From an uncultured bacterium (GTDB lineage: Bacteria > Verrucomicrobiota > Kiritimatiellia > CAIVKH01): DNA of 64,000 bases. Numbering within the stretch: the first letter of the stretch is position 1; every line of letters starts with the position of its first letter. Position numbers and translations under genes: made by a program. Below, piece by piece: positions 9,368-18,267 of this stretch. The notes beneath the pieces are model-generated. The model saw only the letters and a program-made list of their open reading frames with translations, made no database searches and was not told the DNA's origin. The stretch covers positions 1-64,000 of the forward strand of contig CAIVKH010000193.1 of assembly GCA_903906425.1 (NCBI GenBank). The letters run 5' to 3'.

Positions 9368-9399
9368 AAGCGCCCCAGCTTGCCCGGGGCGTTTCTTTT
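9368..9399 (+). terminator. Intrinsic terminator of the lipoprotein gene
   Basis: CGCCCC (9371-9376) pairs with GGGGCG (9386-9391) and is extended by AAG/TTT to nine base pairs, with a nine-base loop, followed by TTTCTTTT. It lies 66 nt after the stop at 9302. Confidence 0.75.
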
Positions 9400-9477
9400 C
9401 GGCGTCGCCCTTCGCCCCGCGAAAATGCCGCTGTGGCCCGCCGTCCGCGCTGACAGAATTTCCACCGGCCGGAAAAC

Positions 9478-9525
9478 TTCCAATGATTGGAAATTTTCGG
9501 CCGCGGTCTTTTTCAATCATTGGAA
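9478..9525. repeat. Paired palindrome, cluster 4
   Basis: TTCCAATGATTGGAA at 9478-9492 and TTTCAATCATTGGAA at 9511-9525, 18-nt spacer, 41 bases upstream of the first metallophosphoesterase start. Confidence 0.95.
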
Positions 9526-9566
9526 CTTGCGACGACCTTTTTACGGCACTGCCGGAAGGATGAAGA

Positions 9567-10496
9567 ATGAAACGTTTTCTGAAACTGATCGCCGCGATTT
9601 CATGCGGCGCCATCTTGATGCTTGCATCCGCCGCGCAGGCCGCACGCGACCTCACCTTCTTCCAGGTATCCGATACGCACTATGGAAAGAGCCCGGTGGG
9701 CGACAAGACCGTGCCGATGCTGGTGGACAAGATGAACGCGCTGCCGGGCACGCCATATCCGGCGATCATCGGCGGCAAGGTCGGAGCGCCGCGCGGCGTA
9801 ATCCACACGGGCGACATCACCAACGACGGGAAGAAGGAACAGTGGCTGATGTTCGTGCGTGATTACGGGCTGACCGGCAAGGACGGGCGGCTGGCCTGGC
9901 CGGTGTATGAGACGATCGGCAACCACGACGGCAGCGCGGGGCTGCCGGTACGAAACGGAATCCGCGAACGCAACAAATCCCGCATCGGCCTCACGGCGGT
10001 TTCGGATAGCGGGCTCCTTTATTCGTGGGACTGGGACGGCATTCATTTCGTCAGTTGCGGAATCTCGGTTGGCACGACGGCGAGCAAGTACGATCCGGAG
10101 CACAGCTTCGAGTTTCTCGAAAAGGATTTGAAGCAGAGCATCGGCACCAGCGGACGGCCGGTGATCGTTCTTCACCATTTTGGCTTCGACAAGCACGCCG
10201 ACGGCTGGTGGTCGGATGAGTGGCGAGCAAATTACTTCGCGCTGATCAAGGACATCAACGTCATCGGCATCCTCCACGGCCACTCGCACGACACCTCCAT
10301 CTACGAATGGAACCAGATTGACGTTTATCATCCGCCGCACTTCAAGCAGGACGGCCCGAAGGATACCGCACCGGTCACGCACGGCTTCTTCGTCTTTCAC
10401 ATCACCGATGACGAACTCTCCGTGGCCGAGCGGAAGCTCGACGACACCTGGGGCATGACCGCGAAAAAGAAATTCAAGCCCGCACCCGCGAAATGA
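9567..10496 (+). CDS. Secreted metallophosphoesterase
   Basis: A 309-residue protein with a signal peptide (MKRFLKLIAA...AQAA) and a calcineurin-like phosphoesterase domain over most of its length. Metal-binding blocks appear in order: SDTH (D-x-H), HTGDITND (GD), TIGNHD (GNHD), LHHFGFD and HGHSHD (GHxH). It should hydrolyse phosphomonoesters or diesters in the periplasm; the substrate is not inferable. AAGGA lies upstream of the ATG. The following gene is a paralogue, sharing YSWDWD.(I/V)HFV and GTSGRPV, so this is a tandem duplication. Confidence 0.9.
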   Translation: MKRFLKLIAAISCGAILMLASAAQAARDLTFFQVSDTHYGKSPVGDKTVPMLVDKMNALPGTPYPAIIGGKVGAPRGVIHTGDITNDGKKEQWLMFVRDYGLTGKDGRLAWPVYETIGNHDGSAGLPVRNGIRERNKSRIGLTAVSDSGLLYSWDWDGIHFVSCGISVGTTASKYDPEHSFEFLEKDLKQSIGTSGRPVIVLHHFGFDKHADGWWSDEWRANYFALIKDINVIGILHGHSHDTSIYEWNQIDVYHPPHFKQDGPKDTAPVTHGFFVFHITDDELSVAERKLDDTWGMTAKKKFKPAPAK

Positions 10497-10532
10497 TGCG
10501 GCCGGTCCTTTTGAAAAAGAAAGGATGAGCAG

Positions 10533-11579
10533 ATGCGCAGACTGATCAGATTGATTGCCATCGGCGTGCTCGCATCGCTGCCGCTGCTGGCCGCGCCGCG
10601 CGATGTCATTTTCATTTCGACGTCCGACTGCCACTACCGCGAACTGGATGATCCGCGCGGACATCACAATGACCTCAATCACGCCTCCATCGTCGAGATG
10701 AACAGCATCACGGAACGCGAGTGGCCGGAAAAACTCGGCGGCGGAAAGATCGGCAGGCCGCGCGGCGTCGTCGTGCTCGGCGATGTGATTGACGACGGCG
10801 ACCGCGCGCAAACCGGGCGCAACATCAGCGAGGCTCAATACAAATGTTTTCTCGCCGACTTCGGCCTCGATGGCACCGACGCGACGCTAAAGCTGCCGGT
10901 ATTCGAAGGCTGGGGCAACCACGACGGCCCGCCAATCGGAAAAGAAAAATGCGGCTTCAGTTTTCAGGCGCAGCTCAAGAAACGCAACGAGGCCCGCACG
11001 GCGAAGGGACTGATTTCAAATGTCTCGCCGAACGGCCTGCACTATTCGTGGGACTGGGACGACGTCCACTTCGTGCAGCTCAACATTTATCCCGCCAACA
11101 AGCAGCACGACGGCCTCCACTATTCGCCCGTCTGGCACGACCCGCAAGGCTCGCTGGATTTTCTGAAAAGCGACCTCGCCGAAAAAGTCGGCACGAGCGG
11201 CCGGCCCGTCGTGCTGATGAGCCACTGCGGCTTCGACACCGACTGGTGGGTGAAGGACGACTGGAAGGCCGCCTACGACGCCGCGAAAAACTTCAACGTG
11301 GTTTTCTACCTCTACGGCCACAGCGGCACCGGCCTCCGCCCGTGGGCGCCGGAAGGCGAAACGAAAAAGTGGGATTGCATCAACGACGGCCAGACCGAAA
11401 AGGGATTCTTCCTGATCCAGATCACGACCAACCGCCTTCGCGCCGCGATGCGAGCGATGGCCGGACTGAAATCGACGAAGGCCCCCGACGGAAAGACGAC
11501 GCACGAATGGTCTGGCGAGTGGGAATGGAAATGGTTCCTCGACAAAAATATTTCCGCGCCGCCCAAGCCCGCCGGCTGA
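10533..11579 (+). CDS. Secreted metallophosphoesterase paralogue with altered GHxH motif
   Basis: A 348-residue tandem paralogue of the preceding gene, with signal peptide (MRRLIRLIAIGVLASL...LAA). It keeps STSDCH (D-x-H), VLGDVIDDG, WGNHDG and the central MSHCGFD block. At the last metal-binding block the expected Gly-His-x-His reads YGHSGTG, so the final histidine is missing. That residue normally helps hold one metal, so activity may be altered or the ligand may come from elsewhere. AAGGATGAG precedes the ATG. Probably co-transcribed with the upstream gene across a 36-nt gap. Confidence 0.88.
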   Translation: MRRLIRLIAIGVLASLPLLAAPRDVIFISTSDCHYRELDDPRGHHNDLNHASIVEMNSITEREWPEKLGGGKIGRPRGVVVLGDVIDDGDRAQTGRNISEAQYKCFLADFGLDGTDATLKLPVFEGWGNHDGPPIGKEKCGFSFQAQLKKRNEARTAKGLISNVSPNGLHYSWDWDDVHFVQLNIYPANKQHDGLHYSPVWHDPQGSLDFLKSDLAEKVGTSGRPVVLMSHCGFDTDWWVKDDWKAAYDAAKNFNVVFYLYGHSGTGLRPWAPEGETKKWDCINDGQTEKGFFLIQITTNRLRAAMRAMAGLKSTKAPDGKTTHEWSGEWEWKWFLDKNISAPPKPAG

Positions 11580-11593
11580 CCGACGGCGCAATC

Positions 11594-11640
11594 TTCCAAT
11601 CATTGGAAGTTTTCCTGCCCGGCATTTCCAATCATTGGAA
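11594..11640. repeat. Paired palindrome, cluster 5
   Basis: TTCCAATCATTGGAA at 11594-11608 and 11626-11640, 17-nt spacer, between the convergent metallophosphoesterase and PEP-CTERM genes. Confidence 0.95.
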
Positions 11641-11658
11641 AATTCGACGGCCTTGCCG

Positions 11659-12408
11659 TCACGACGCGCGCGCGGCAGGCAGCGCGTAGGGCGAGCGCTG
11701 GCGGCGACCCAGTTTGCTGCGCAGCCCGCCAAACACCAGCGCCCAGCCAAACCAGAACAGCCCGCTGGTCGGCTCCGGCACCAACAGCAGATCATTCATG
11801 ATCCGAAAATTGTCGATGTAGTAGCTCTGCTCCCCCCGCCCGTTGCGCGTCACTTCCACACCGACGGTCGTCACATGGCTCAGCATGTTCGAGAACTGAT
11901 TGGCCGTTCCCCCATACCAGTATTGATTGTACAGCCCCGGCGACAGCGGCACCGTCAGCGTGTACCATTGGTCCGGACTCTGTATCACCGAATTCTGCGG
12001 GTCCAGCACCATGTAAAAGTTGTTGGCCCCGTCGCTCATGTGGAACGTCAAGGATGACGGCAGCGTGCCGGCCGCATAGAAGTCAAACTGAAAGGCCACA
12101 TAGGGGTTCGTGCTGGAATTATAATCACCACCGAACGGGGCGCCGCTCGTGTCGGCCAGGAATTCTCCCGTCTGCGGCTGCCCATAACGCCCTTGCGCTT
12201 GAAATGTGCCTTCCAGCGCCCCTGCCCCATAGTCCGGCGACTGAGAAACTGTCAGGCCATCGCCGCCCGCCGACCAGCCCTCGGTCGTGCCTGAGAACGT
12301 TTGCATATAGAACACCGCCGCACCCACCGGCATGGCCGGTGCCAGCAATAGCATTCCGGCAACTGCAAATGTCCGGATTTCATGCTTTATATGCCTCGAA
12401 AGACACAT
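11659..12408 (-). CDS. PEP-CTERM sorting-domain protein
   Basis: A 249-residue exported protein. After a signal peptide (FAVAGMLLLAPAMPVGA) comes a beta-rich, Ser/Thr/Tyr/Gly-rich mature part resembling carbohydrate-binding-type sandwiches, with YYIDNFRI near its end. The C-terminus is a classic PEP-CTERM signal: VPEPTSG, a hydrophobic helix (LFWFGWALVFGG), then basic LRSKLGRR. Such proteins are processed by exosortase and associated with exopolysaccharide or biofilm. I chose ATG 12408, since GTG 12435 would sit against the putative promoter. Confidence 0.85.
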   Translation of the reverse strand: MCLSRHIKHEIRTFAVAGMLLLAPAMPVGAAVFYMQTFSGTTEGWSAGGDGLTVSQSPDYGAGALEGTFQAQGRYGQPQTGEFLADTSGAPFGGDYNSSTNPYVAFQFDFYAAGTLPSSLTFHMSDGANNFYMVLDPQNSVIQSPDQWYTLTVPLSPGLYNQYWYGGTANQFSNMLSHVTTVGVEVTRNGRGEQSYYIDNFRIMNDLLLVPEPTSGLFWFGWALVFGGLRSKLGRRQRSPYALPAARAS

Positions 12409-12445
12409 GCTGAATGCTGAATCCAATGCGATCACGTAGCGATCA

Positions 12446-12475
12446 ATTGTACAGAAGCACCTAGGCTCAATACAA
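12446..12475 (-). promoter_or_regulatory. Putative sigma70-type promoter of the PEP-CTERM gene
   Basis: On the minus strand, TTGTAT (-35, plus positions 12470-12475), 18-nt spacer, TACAAT (-10, 12446-12451). The predicted start near 12439 gives a leader of about 30 nt to ATG 12408. Based on pattern only. Confidence 0.4.
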
Positions 12476-12495
12476 GTTCGCTCTTGGAAAAAATC

Positions 12496-14499
12496 TCATT
12501 TGACCCGAATCAACACGACGCCGTGCCGTGCGACTTCGGCTGCATATCCGTCCGATGAATCGCCGATGTCACGCTGCCGCCACAAATCACGGACCGAGTG
12601 TTTGCCCGTCAGGCCCAACTCCGTCCATGAAACTTTGACCTCCGAAGCCTTTCGTCCCCGATTGAAAAGCCCCACGGCCTTGCTTCCGTCAGCCAAATCT
12701 CTGGCCCAGACTTCAACAGAACCGTTCTGACTGATGCGCCCCGCCGGTCTGCCGAGCGGGTCCTGATTCACGGCGATCACTTCATCGTTTTCCAAAAGGC
12801 CGAGCGTGAAATCGTCGAGTTGAGTCATGTCGCAACCGATCAGCAGCGCCGAACTCAGCAGGCACCACAAACTGATATGCGTGTACTGCTCGCTTGGCGT
12901 GAGCTTCGTCGGATGCAGATTCCCCCATCCGACTTTGCCGACGACGAGCATATCGGGGTCGTTCCAATGGCCGGGGCCGGCAAACTTTTCGTGGCCGTTC
13001 TGACCGAAGCCGATTCCGGCCATGCTGCCCCACGTATCGGTGATGTCGCCTGTCGTGCGCCAGCAATTGCCGCCGGCTTCCTCGCCCCATTCCCACACGT
13101 TGCCCATGCCGTACTGGCAGAAACTAAAAAGAATGTCGCGGTTCTGATGGTTCAACGCGGAACGCATGACCACATAAGGTCTGATCTGATCAAGCAACCC
13201 CTTCGGCTTGCCAGCACTCTCAAATTTCTTCATCGGCGAAAAATCAACCGGACGGGTGCGCTTGGATTCGAGGCTGGGATTGTAGGAACACCAGTCGTAT
13301 TTGAGGTAGTCGAAGCCCCATTCGGCGTATTGTGCCGCATCGAGTTCCTCGTGGTCAAAACTGGCCACGCAGCCGCCGCAGGTCCACGGGCCAGGCGACG
13401 AATACAGGCCCGCTTTCAAGCCGAGGCCATGGATATAATCAACCAACCCCTTCATGTCTTTGAACCGTGGATTCGTCAGAATCTTCCCGTCGGCGTCGCG
13501 ATGAGGGCCCTGCAATGTCGGATCTTTCGAATCGCGATGGCATTCCCAGAAATCATCAATGTTGATGTACTGCCAGCCGTGATCAATCAGCCCGCTTTTC
13601 ACCATCGCATCGGCGGCGGATTTTACGCGGTCGGCTGTGACTGCCGCCGCAAAACAATTCCAACTATTCCAACCCATCGGCGGTGTCAGCGCGATCTTGT
13701 CGCCGACGACAATTTTCAATTCGCCGCGCGCCGTGCCGAGCGAATTTTTCGCACGAAGCGATGCGACATGTTCGCCGCGCGCACTGACAGTACCGGAAAT
13801 AATTCCGCTGTTTTCGTCAAGATGAAGACCATCCGGCAATCCGCTGGCCGCAAATTGAATTGGCTTCTCGCCACTCGCCGCAATTTTGAAAAGGAACGGA
13901 TGGCCGGGCCGCACGCCCGTAATTTGCGCCCCGTTAATCCGCGGCTCGCGCGGCGTGGGCGGCGTGAGCCGGATATATTCTTCCTTCTGTACCGCGCCGG
14001 GTGTCGTGCTGGGCTTCTGGGCGTGGAATTCAATTTTCGCGTCGCACCAATCGGCGTGATCAAAGTCAATGCCGTCACCGGCATCAGTGACTTCCAGGTC
14101 GAGTTGCTTCACATCCTTCAGCGAAACATCAACGGCCTTCGCGGGCTGTTTGCCTTTCATCACACCGCTGCGCCACACTTCTTTTCCATCGGCAACCATA
14201 ATGAATTCGACCGAGCCGCGCTCATGAACTTCGCCATCCACGCCGACTTTTGCGGTGAACCGGTCTGCCGTTCCGTGAAGATCAATCTGCATCGAGCTTT
14301 CCGCGTGCGTACCCAGACCGTGTTCGAATTGCTCGCCGCCGACAGACAACTTCGCCTTGTCAACCGAATGGTCTCGCTGCGGCTGTCCATAGCCTTGCAT
14401 CATGTCGCCGAAGCCCAGTTCAGCGATTGAAATTGTTTCGGCGTTTGCGGCGAACGCACCGGCAGCGACCAGACAGAGAAAAGACAGATAACGATTCAT
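12496..14499 (-). CDS. Alpha-galactosidase, GH27, with N-terminal NPCBM and Ig-like modules
   Basis: A 667-residue exported enzyme. ATG 14499 has GGAG seven bases upstream and begins a signal peptide (MNRYLSFLCLVAAG...NAE). Residues ~22-160 form an NPCBM carbohydrate-binding module (FEHGLGTHAESS; LDLEVTDAGDG). Residues ~195-266 form a putative Ig domain (ASGLPDGLHLD; GIISGT). The GH27 barrel follows, opening with LTPPMGWNSWN. The nucleophile should be Asp402 in LKYDWCSYN and the acid/base the Asp of WRTTGDI. It cleaves terminal alpha-galactosyl residues outside the cytoplasm. It probably belongs with the GH36, GH29 and sialate-esterase genes elsewhere in the window. Confidence 0.92.
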   Translation of the reverse strand: MNRYLSFLCLVAAGAFAANAETISIAELGFGDMMQGYGQPQRDHSVDKAKLSVGGEQFEHGLGTHAESSMQIDLHGTADRFTAKVGVDGEVHERGSVEFIMVADGKEVWRSGVMKGKQPAKAVDVSLKDVKQLDLEVTDAGDGIDFDHADWCDAKIEFHAQKPSTTPGAVQKEEYIRLTPPTPREPRINGAQITGVRPGHPFLFKIAASGEKPIQFAASGLPDGLHLDENSGIISGTVSARGEHVASLRAKNSLGTARGELKIVVGDKIALTPPMGWNSWNCFAAAVTADRVKSAADAMVKSGLIDHGWQYINIDDFWECHRDSKDPTLQGPHRDADGKILTNPRFKDMKGLVDYIHGLGLKAGLYSSPGPWTCGGCVASFDHEELDAAQYAEWGFDYLKYDWCSYNPSLESKRTRPVDFSPMKKFESAGKPKGLLDQIRPYVVMRSALNHQNRDILFSFCQYGMGNVWEWGEEAGGNCWRTTGDITDTWGSMAGIGFGQNGHEKFAGPGHWNDPDMLVVGKVGWGNLHPTKLTPSEQYTHISLWCLLSSALLIGCDMTQLDDFTLGLLENDEVIAVNQDPLGRPAGRISQNGSVEVWARDLADGSKAVGLFNRGRKASEVKVSWTELGLTGKHSVRDLWRQRDIGDSSDGYAAEVARHGVVLIRVK

Positions 14500-14550
14500 G
14501 TACAGACTCCAGTTCAAAAGAATGACCAAGGACAAAAGACAACGGACACA

Positions 14551-15576
14551 TCACGCGAGCGCTGCACAGAGCTTCTGGCGCTCGTCAGGATTGGTCATGA
14601 AAACAAGAACGTCGCCTGGCGCAAGCAAATAATCGGCTTTCGGCTTGAAAATCCACGCGTCGCCGCGCTTCGCTGCCAGCAAAACGGAATTTTCAAAACG
14701 CTCCAGTTGCAGCGAAGAAATTGTTTTGCCCGCGCCCGCCGCGCCGACCGGCGCGTCCTCGACCCGCAGATTCCGGTCCTTGTCGCGCAGCATCACATCG
14801 AGAAAAGTCACGACGCCGGGCCGCACCATTTCCGAGCTCATCCGCAGCGCGCCAATCGAAATCGGCGACACGACCGACGACGCGCCCGCCTTTTTCATCT
14901 TCGAAATATTCCTGGTATCGCGAGCGGTCGAAACAATTCTCGCGTTCGCGTTCAGACCGCGCACGGCCATGCAGATGACGATGTTCGTGTTGTCCTCATC
15001 GTCTGCCGCGAAAATTCCCGCCGCGCGTTCGATGCCGGCTTTGCGTAAAACATCGTCGTCGGTCGGATCGCCCTCGATCAAAAAATGCGGCGTGTCGTCG
15101 CCCATCTCCTCGTCAACCTTGTCGCGATGCAGCACGACCGCGACGAACGCGCGCTGCGTCTGGCGCAGCTCGCGCATGATCTGCGGCGCGAGCGCGCTCC
15201 AGCCGCACACCAGATAATGGCCGCTGACTTCCGAAATTTTCTGCTGCATTTTTCGTCTCCTCCATCGCCGTTGCAAATCGCCGTCCACCGCAATCTGCGT
15301 CACCGTGCCCATCGTGTAGGTGATGATGCCGATGCCGAACAGTGCGATGAACATCGTGAAAATCCGGCCGCCGGGGCTGTGATCCATCGGAACAATTTCG
15401 CCGTAGCCGATCGTCGCGACCGTGATGACCACCATGTAAAGGCAGTCAACCCACGAAGAATTGCCGTGGCTCACGATGCGATAGCCGATGGTGCCGACGA
15501 TCAGCACGCCGGCCACCAGCGCGATGATTCGCGTCGCGCGCTGCTTCAACTGGTCTATCGAATCCGAGGCGGACAT
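14551..15576 (-). CDS. Two-TM potassium channel with RCK (TrkA-N/TrkA-C) domains
   Basis: A 341-residue inner-membrane channel. Segment M1 (IIALVAGVLIVGTIGY) is followed by a pore loop with selectivity filter TIGYGE and M2 (IFTMFIALFGIGIITYTMGT). A cytosolic RCK domain (GHYLVCGWSALAPQIM, a modified Rossmann start) and a TrkA-C lobe (SLQLERFENSVLLAAKRG, LAPGDVLVFM) complete the MthK-like order. RCK domains gate such channels by Ca2+, nucleotides or NAD. The start is uncertain: ATG 15576 or GTG 15597, neither with a clear ribosome site. The GH27 gene is 51 nt downstream. Confidence 0.9.
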   Translation of the reverse strand: MSASDSIDQLKQRATRIIALVAGVLIVGTIGYRIVSHGNSSWVDCLYMVVITVATIGYGEIVPMDHSPGGRIFTMFIALFGIGIITYTMGTVTQIAVDGDLQRRWRRRKMQQKISEVSGHYLVCGWSALAPQIMRELRQTQRAFVAVVLHRDKVDEEMGDDTPHFLIEGDPTDDDVLRKAGIERAAGIFAADDEDNTNIVICMAVRGLNANARIVSTARDTRNISKMKKAGASSVVSPISIGALRMSSEMVRPGVVTFLDVMLRDKDRNLRVEDAPVGAAGAGKTISSLQLERFENSVLLAAKRGDAWIFKPKADYLLAPGDVLVFMTNPDERQKLCAALA

Positions 15577-15686
15577 GGCGCGAGAAGATGCCGCCACCGC
15601 CGCATCGCCGTCAATTCACGTTTCGATGCGTTCGCAAACGAAGGCTCCACCGGAAGAAGGTCAGTCGTTCATTCTCCCGCCCTCTT

Positions 15687-17944
15687 TCAACTGAGAATGC
15701 CGCCCTGGCTGGCGTTGGTTACGAGCTTCTGATAGCGGGCGAGCCAGCCGGTGAGATCGCGTTTCACGGGCTGCCACGTCTTCTTGCGCTCCGCGAGTTC
15801 TGATTCGGGAACGAGGATGTCCATGCGGCGGTTCGGAAAATCTATGCGGATGCGGTCACCGTTTTTCAGCAATCCAATCGGGCCGCCTTCCGCAGCTTCG
15901 GGGCTGACGTGGCCGATGCACGCGCCGGCTGTGCCACCGCTGAAACGGCCGTCGGTGATCAGCGCGCATTTGTCGCCGAGGTCGAGGCCGACGATGTAAC
16001 TGGTGGGCGAAAGCATCTCCTGCATTCCCGGTCCGCCGCGCGGACCTTCGTTGCGGATGATGACGACATCGCCAGCCTTCACTTTGCCGCCGAGAATTCC
16101 TTCGCAGGCATCTTCCTGGCTTTCGAATATTACGCACGGCCCTTCGAACACAAAACCGGGACCGCAATTCTTCTTGAACGTGTCGCTGATGCCGGCGGTC
16201 TTCACGACGCTGCCATCGGGCGCGAGTTGGCCGTAAAGAATCGCAAGTCCGCCATCGGGTGTATAGGCGGTTTCCATTGTGCGGATGCAATCCGAGGCCT
16301 TGAACTTGAACACGGAGTCATAAGGCATGAGGCCGGCAGGCTGCGCGGCCTTGATCTGCGCTTCGCGGTATTCGTGATACGCCTTGCTGATCGTCCAGCC
16401 GCGTAGGCGTCCCATTCGCAACAGGCATGCGATTTTCTTTTCGCCGCCCTGATAATTCCAAATCACGAGCACGGGCGTTCCGTTGAGCGTGCCCAGCTCT
16501 GCGCGAACCATTCCTCTGTGCTCGGTGAACTTCGCCTTCAATCCCGCTTCGATTTCAGCGGGGCCTTTCCAAGTCGTCGTGTCGTTCACTTGCAACTCGC
16601 CATCTTCCGTAAACAGCGCCGCGCACGCGGCCGCATCGCCGGCATTGAACGCCGCCGCGAACCTCCACAGCGTGATCGCTCGCAGATCGCCGGGGAAAAA
16701 TATCATCGGCTTCGGCGCGAGATTTCCGCCCGCCGTACGTCCGGCAGTTCCGAGCTTGTCATTCGGATCAACGACGATCGCCGACGCGCCCGATACGCGC
16801 GAGGCTTTCGCCCACGGCGTGCAGGTCTCGGAGCGAATATCCCATTCGTCAACATTCTCGCCGATGGTTTTTCCCGTCACGGTAATGCACGACAGATTCA
16901 GCGCGCCCATGCGCTTCAGCTCGCCGAGAATCGTATGAATCCCACCGGCCCGCTGCACGTCCTGAACGTGATAATCCGACGACGGCGAGACTTTGCAAAT
17001 GCACGGAATGCGCCGCGAAATCTCGTCAATGCGCTTGATGTCATAAGGAATGCCCGCTTCACGCGCTATCGCGAGCGTGTGCAAAACCGTATTCGTCGAG
17101 CCGCCCATCGCCACGTCGAGCATCAGCGCGTTATCGAACGCCTCCACCGTCGCGATGTCGCGCGGCTTGATGTCTTTTTCGATCAGCTTGATGATCGCGC
17201 GCGCCGCGCGTTCGTAAACCGCCTCGCGCTCTTTCGAAACCGCCAGCCCGTTCCGTTTCCGGGCAGCGCCATGCCGAGCGCCTCGCACAAACAGTTCATC
17301 GAGTTCGCCGTAAACATTCCCGAGCACGAGCCGCACGTCGGGCACGCCGACTGCTCCAGCTTCTTCAAATCCGCCTCGGTAATTTTCCCCGCCTGAAGCT
17401 GCGCCACGCCCTTGAAAACCGAAATGAGATCCGACTTCTGCGCCGCGCCGTGCAGATACGCCGGCAGTTCGCCTTCCGCCGCCAGATCGGAAATCCCCGC
17501 CGCCATCGGTCCGCCGCTGACGAACACCGTCGGGATGTTCACGCGCATCGCCGCCATCAGCATTCCCGGAACGATCTTGTCGCAATTCGGAATGCAGACC
17601 ATGCCGTCGAAGCGGTGCGCCTGCACCATCGTCTCGACGCAGTCCGCGATCAGCTCGCGCGACGGCAGCGAAAATTTCATTCCGCCGTGCCCCATCGCGA
17701 TTCCGTCATCCACTCCGATCGTATTGAAAATAAACGGCACGCCGCCCGCCTCGCGCACCATACGCTTCACCAGCGCGCCGACTTCGTTCAGGTGGGCGTG
17801 GCCGGGAATGCAATCCGTGTACGAATTGCAAATCGCGACGAACGGCTTGTCCCAGTCCGCCTCCGATTCGATGGAGCCGGTGGCGCGCAGCAGCGAACGG
17901 TGCGGCGCGCGTTCAAAACCTTTTTTAATGATGTCAGAGCGCAT
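15687..17944 (-). CDS. ilvD: Dihydroxy-acid dehydratase, frameshifted, with an inserted NTF2/SnoaL-like domain
   Basis: IlvD converts 2,3-dihydroxy acids to 2-keto acids in valine/isoleucine synthesis using an Fe-S cluster. ATG 17944 (GAAGGG upstream) begins [17 protein letters not shown]. Cluster and active-site blocks are present: [32 protein letters not shown] and GRFSGGT. After ALPGNGT the frame breaks: one base is missing in the CCC run at 17247-17249 (GGG on the coding strand), and restoring it continues as GLAVSKE. Unusually, about 170 codons (16296-16820) separate [11 protein letters not shown] from [10 protein letters not shown], where relatives have about 30. The insert holds an NTF2/SnoaL-like core ([12 protein letters not shown]...LFTEDGE...[10 protein letters not shown]). 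Corrected length is 752 residues, against roughly 560-620 in the family. Confidence 0.85.
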
Positions 17945-18207
17945 GATGTTTTCCCTTCGCCCGAAATAACGGACCATGCATGGCGTCTTGTCAAACTGGA
18001 AAACACAGCCATTTCGGATCCGAATCGTCTCGATGAAAGGGCGGACGAGTGGCGCGGCGCAATCGTCGGGAAGTCGTCAGCCGAAAGACTCCGAAGAAGA
18101 TTTCGCCGTGATTTATTCCGAAATCATGCCAGAATGTCGGCCGTGGGTCTCATGGCTGAAGTTCCGCGAAATTGGAACCGGAGAGCGCGACGAGGTTGTG
18201 AACGAAT
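17945..18207. other. Divergent intergenic region, no recognisable gene
   Basis: The space between ilvD (minus) and the V-ATPase B gene (plus) before palindrome cluster 6. It contains the ribosome site of ilvD (GAAGGG, minus). A short plus-strand frame (17976-18239) runs into the palindromes and resembles nothing I know. No T-box, attenuator or clear promoter was seen. Confidence 0.5.
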
Positions 18208-18255
18208 TTCCAATCATTGGAAAAATGCGCAGCCGGTGATTTCCAATGATTGGAA
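18208..18255. repeat. Paired palindrome, cluster 6
   Basis: TTCCAATCATTGGAA at 18208-18222 and TTCCAATGATTGGAA at 18241-18255, 18-nt spacer. The second copy ends 12 nt before the V-ATPase B start, and its terminal GGAA forms part of the GGAAGAGAG ribosome site. Confidence 0.95.
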
Positions 18256-18267
18256 GAGAGCGATGCG

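Noticed and set aside
17976-18239. Small 87-codon plus frame upstream of ntpB
   Set aside because: It runs into palindrome cluster 6 and has no ribosome site or similarity I recognise.
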